Shown: positions 6,819 to 8,379 of the stretch, one piece after another
Layout of the letters: every line of letters begins with the position of its first letter
How positions within the stretch are numbered: position 1 is the first letter of the stretch
Assembly (NCBI GenBank): GCA_013696045.1
Contig: JACCZH010000456.1
Coordinates: 1 to 8,379 of the forward strand
Length of the DNA stretch: 8,379 nt
Direction: 5' to 3'
DNA from: Chloroflexia bacterium
GTDB taxonomy: Bacteria; Chloroflexota; Chloroflexia; Thermomicrobiales; CFX8
Notes under the pieces: model-generated
The model's input: only the letters and a program-made list of their open reading frames with translations
The model's database searches: none
Told to the model about the DNA's origin: nothing
Program-made: the position numbers and the translations under genes

Positions 6819-6853
6819 TTGCAAAGGGCGGTGCGTCGCGTCGCCCTTTGCAA
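6819..6853 (-). terminator. Perfect 12-bp hairpin after the M20D gene, no T tract
   Basis: TTGCAAAGGGCG (6819-6830) and CGCCCTTTGCAA (6842-6853) form a perfect 12-bp stem with an 11-base loop. It begins 16 bp downstream of the M20D stop codon. Neither side has a run of T, so it is not a textbook intrinsic terminator. It may stop transcription weakly, protect the 3' end of the M20D transcript, or separate it from the small membrane-protein gene downstream. Confidence 0.5.
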
Positions 6854-6869
6854 GCCGTGAACCGGGAAT

Positions 6870-8096
6870 CTACGTCTTGCGCTTGTCAAGCTTGTCGCGC
6901 CATTCTGCCTTGGCGCTGTCGATCAGCGATGTGTCCTCGAGGCATTCCAGCCCGGTCAGCGCGACGGCTTTCGCGGCGGTGAACATCGACTCGTATGCCA
7001 TTTCGGTTCCCGCAGCCTCGTTGACGACCGTGGAATGCCAGGGCACGAGACCTTCGGTAATCGGGAAGCGGGCGCAAGCGGTCGGCGCCAGGTATGAGAC
7101 GTTGCCCACGTCGGTCGATCCGCGGCCGGGACCCGGTTGCTGGTCGGGTAGCTCCATGCCGAGGCCATCAAGGTGGCTCTTAACACGGCGCGACAGGGTG
7201 TAGTTGGGCACGACGTCGGCGTAGGGCGGATGCGGCAAGGTGACTTTTACCTCGGCTCCGGTCATGCTGGCGGCCCCTTCGGCGATCTTGCGCACTTTCT
7301 CCGCCAGCTCGGCGGTCTCAGCCAGGGTTTCAGCACGCACGAAGAAGTGGCCGCGCGTATAGTCCGGCACCACGTTGGGAACCATGCCGCCCGACGTGAT
7401 GACGCCGTGCATTCGGACCGATGACTTGACGTGCTGGCGAAGCCCGTCGATGCCGCGGAACACATAGAGCAGAGCGTTCAGTGCATTAATGCCGTTCTCC
7501 GGGTCGGCTGCGGCGTGGGCGGTTTGACCGTAAAACTCGATCTCGATCTCCTGCCAGGCCAGCGAGCTACCGCTGCCTTCCAGAACGGGGTTGTAGGAGT
7601 GTCCTCCGGCCCCTGGGTGCGTGGTCAGGGCGATATCCAGGCCCTCGAAGACACCGGCGTTGGCCATATACACCTTGCCGCCGACTGCTTCTTCAGCCGG
7701 ACAGCCATAGACGATGACGGTGCCGGGCAGATCTTCGAGCGCAGCCGCCAGACCAATGCCGGCGACGGCGTTTGATCCGGCGATCAGATTGTGGCCGCAG
7801 CCGTGATCAACACCCGGCAGGGCGTCGTACTCGGCCAGAAAGCCGACCACCGGACCACCAGAGCCACGTTTGGCCACGAATGCGGTTTTGATACCCCCAA
7901 CCTCGCGCTCAACTTCAAATCCGAACTCCTCCATCAGGTCGGCCAGCGCCGCCGAGGATTTGACCTCTTTCATTGCGGTTTCCGGGTTGGCATAGATGAA
8001 GTCTGACGTCTTACGGGTGGCGTTCTTCGCGGCCTCGATGGCACGCAGCACGCGGTCCTGCCGTTCGGTTCGTGTGGCTTCGCTGGTGGCTGTCAT
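6870..8096 (-). CDS. M20D-family amidohydrolase (AbgB/PM20D2-like)
   Basis: Metal-dependent amidohydrolase or dipeptidase of 408 residues, close in length to M20D enzymes that cleave N-acyl amino acids, aminobenzoyl-glutamate or unusual dipeptides. Visible motifs: AEYDALPGVDHGCGHN (about 88-103, with Cys100 and His102 as metal ligands), PAEE (133-136, general-base Glu135 and ligand Glu136), TTHPG with His160, GQTAHAAADPENG (about 190-202, the lid-domain histidine 194), GRGSTDVGNVSYLAP, and a late WHST histidine. The catalytic set is complete. There is no signal peptide, so it acts in the cytoplasm. GAGAGGA ends 10 bases before the ATG. A candidate 22-codon ORF upstream ends in an ATGA overlap with this start. 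The gene is divergent from an amidase gene, suggesting a shared amide or peptide catabolism theme. Exact substrate unknown. Confidence 0.92.
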   Translation of the reverse strand: MTATSEATRTERQDRVLRAIEAAKNATRKTSDFIYANPETAMKEVKSSAALADLMEEFGFEVEREVGGIKTAFVAKRGSGGPVVGFLAEYDALPGVDHGCGHNLIAGSNAVAGIGLAAALEDLPGTVIVYGCPAEEAVGGKVYMANAGVFEGLDIALTTHPGAGGHSYNPVLEGSGSSLAWQEIEIEFYGQTAHAAADPENGINALNALLYVFRGIDGLRQHVKSSVRMHGVITSGGMVPNVVPDYTRGHFFVRAETLAETAELAEKVRKIAEGAASMTGAEVKVTLPHPPYADVVPNYTLSRRVKSHLDGLGMELPDQQPGPGRGSTDVGNVSYLAPTACARFPITEGLVPWHSTVVNEAAGTEMAYESMFTAAKAVALTGLECLEDTSLIDSAKAEWRDKLDKRKT

Positions 8097-8161
8097 TGGT
8101 CCACATTCCTCTCTACGTCATTATTGTGCTTCTTCGGCAGGGGCGGCGGCTCTTGAAACAT
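8093..8161 (-). CDS. Candidate 22-codon leader ORF overlapping the M20D start
   Basis: A short open frame starts at ATG 8161 and ends with TGA at 8095-8093, which shares ATGA with the M20D start codon. GGGAGG (8174-8169) is seven bases before the ATG, a better SD than that of the M20D gene itself. The peptide begins MFQEPPPLPKK and is otherwise polar. Its three consecutive prolines are a known type of ribosome-slowing sequence relieved by EF-P. A TGCTATATT extended -10 lies just upstream, so a transcript would begin only about 20 nt before this ATG. Translation would couple to the M20D gene. It may be a regulatory leader peptide or a chance frame; homology cannot be judged at this length. Confidence 0.4.
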   Translation of the reverse strand: MFQEPPPLPKKHNNDVERNVDQ

Positions 8162-8188
8162 CCTCTCGCCTCCCGGAGCGGTAAGGGC

Positions 8189-8197
8189 AATATAGCA
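8189..8197 (-). promoter_or_regulatory. Extended -10 promoter element for the leader ORF/M20D gene
   Basis: On the minus strand the bases 8197-8189 read TGCTATATT, an extended -10 motif (TGn followed by a 5-of-6 match to TATAAT). No good -35 hexamer is seen 16-18 bp further up, as is usual for extended -10 promoters. Transcription would start near 8182, leaving a very short leader before the SD at 8174-8169. Confidence 0.45.
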
Positions 8198-8232
8198 GAC
8201 GGTTTCCCTCCATGCCCCATTTTCGGACGTCT

Positions 8233-8250
8233 GTGCTAACGTGCCAGCAC
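8233..8250. repeat. Short inverted repeat GTGCT-8-AGCAC upstream of the amidase gene
   Basis: GTGCT (8233-8237) and AGCAC (8246-8250) flank eight bases, AACGTGCC, about 30 bp before the amidase ATG. It could be an operator for the divergent M20D/amidase pair. Five-base arms are weak evidence. The rest of the 8162-8280 region shows no clear plus-strand promoter. Confidence 0.2.
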
Positions 8251-8280
8251 CAATGACCGAGATCGAAAGCGAGGGGGAGT

Positions 8281-8379
8281 ATGGACGCCCAGGACATCTG
8301 TTACCTGTCCGCCGTTGAGCTACGCGAACTCTTTATGGCGAGGAGCCTTTCACCGATGGAAGTAGCAGAGGCGGTCCTG
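8281..8379 (+). CDS. Amidase-signature family protein, N-terminal fragment (cut by window end)
   Basis: Thirty-three codons are present before the window ends, with no stop. The visible text, ICYLSAVELRELFMARSLS followed by PMEVAEAVL, matches the usual opening of amidase-signature enzymes (GatA-like: LSAxELxxLxxxxxLSPxEVxxAxL). The Ser-cisSer-Lys triad would lie beyond the window. GAGGGGGAG (8271-8279) directly precedes the ATG, a strong SD with the AGG core about 6 bases away. The gene is divergent from the M20D amidohydrolase. Family knowledge points to hydrolysis of a small amide; it could equally be an aspartyl/glutamyl-tRNA amidotransferase-like A subunit, which the fragment cannot settle. 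Confidence 0.72.
   Translation, partial: MDAQDICYLSAVELRELFMARSLSPMEVAEAVL

Noticed and set aside
6724..6819. N-terminal extension of the small membrane protein to 101 residues
   Set aside because: The upstream ATG abuts the 6819-6853 hairpin, has no SD, and the added residues are low-complexity polar; the ATG at 6723 has a GGGAG site.

Overview
The window carries six full-length protein genes, one short candidate leader ORF and the first 33 codons of a seventh gene. Base composition is moderately high in G+C with Shine-Dalgarno (SD) led starts. The proteins look like those of a free-living bacterium. The receptor-like Ser/Thr kinase with a long PTETP-type linker and a beta-rich outer domain, the cytoplasmic M14 peptidase, the M20D amidohydrolase and the amidase together suggest Chloroflexota (Thermomicrobia-like). 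That assignment is an inference from protein style only. There is no rRNA, tRNA, CRISPR array, insertion sequence or phage gene.

Layout. 122-2644 (-) is an M14-family zinc carboxypeptidase-like protein with a C-terminal glutamine-amidotransferase-like half. It is divergent from 2889-4745 (+), a Hanks-type Ser/Thr kinase with one membrane helix and an unassigned extracellular domain. The 244-bp region between them is rich in inverted repeats and can be read as a bidirectional promoter. 4840-5649 (+) is a zinc-containing sirtuin (NAD-dependent protein deacylase). It overlaps by 8 nt with 5642-6505 (+), a PqqB-like metallo-beta-lactamase-fold protein. 6514-6723 (-) is a 69-residue single-span membrane protein that converges on that pair with 8 bp between stop codons. 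6870-8096 (-) is an M20D (AbgB/PM20D2-like) amidohydrolase, followed by a strong hairpin. A possible 22-codon leader ORF (8093-8161, -) ends in an ATGA overlap with the M20D start. 8281-8379 (+) is the start of an amidase-signature enzyme, divergent from the M20D gene.

How the genes may work together. The peptidase, the M20D amidohydrolase and the amidase all cleave peptide or amide bonds, which fits a catabolic or salvage neighbourhood. The kinase is a plausible membrane sensor whose gene may share control with the divergent peptidase gene. The sirtuin and the MBL-fold protein are very probably co-translated, but no sequence feature states their shared substrate. I see no complete known defence, biosynthetic or mobile system. 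The least explained items are the leader ORF before the M20D gene, the sirtuin/PqqB-like pair, the quasi-palindromic divergent promoter region and the kinase's outer domain.
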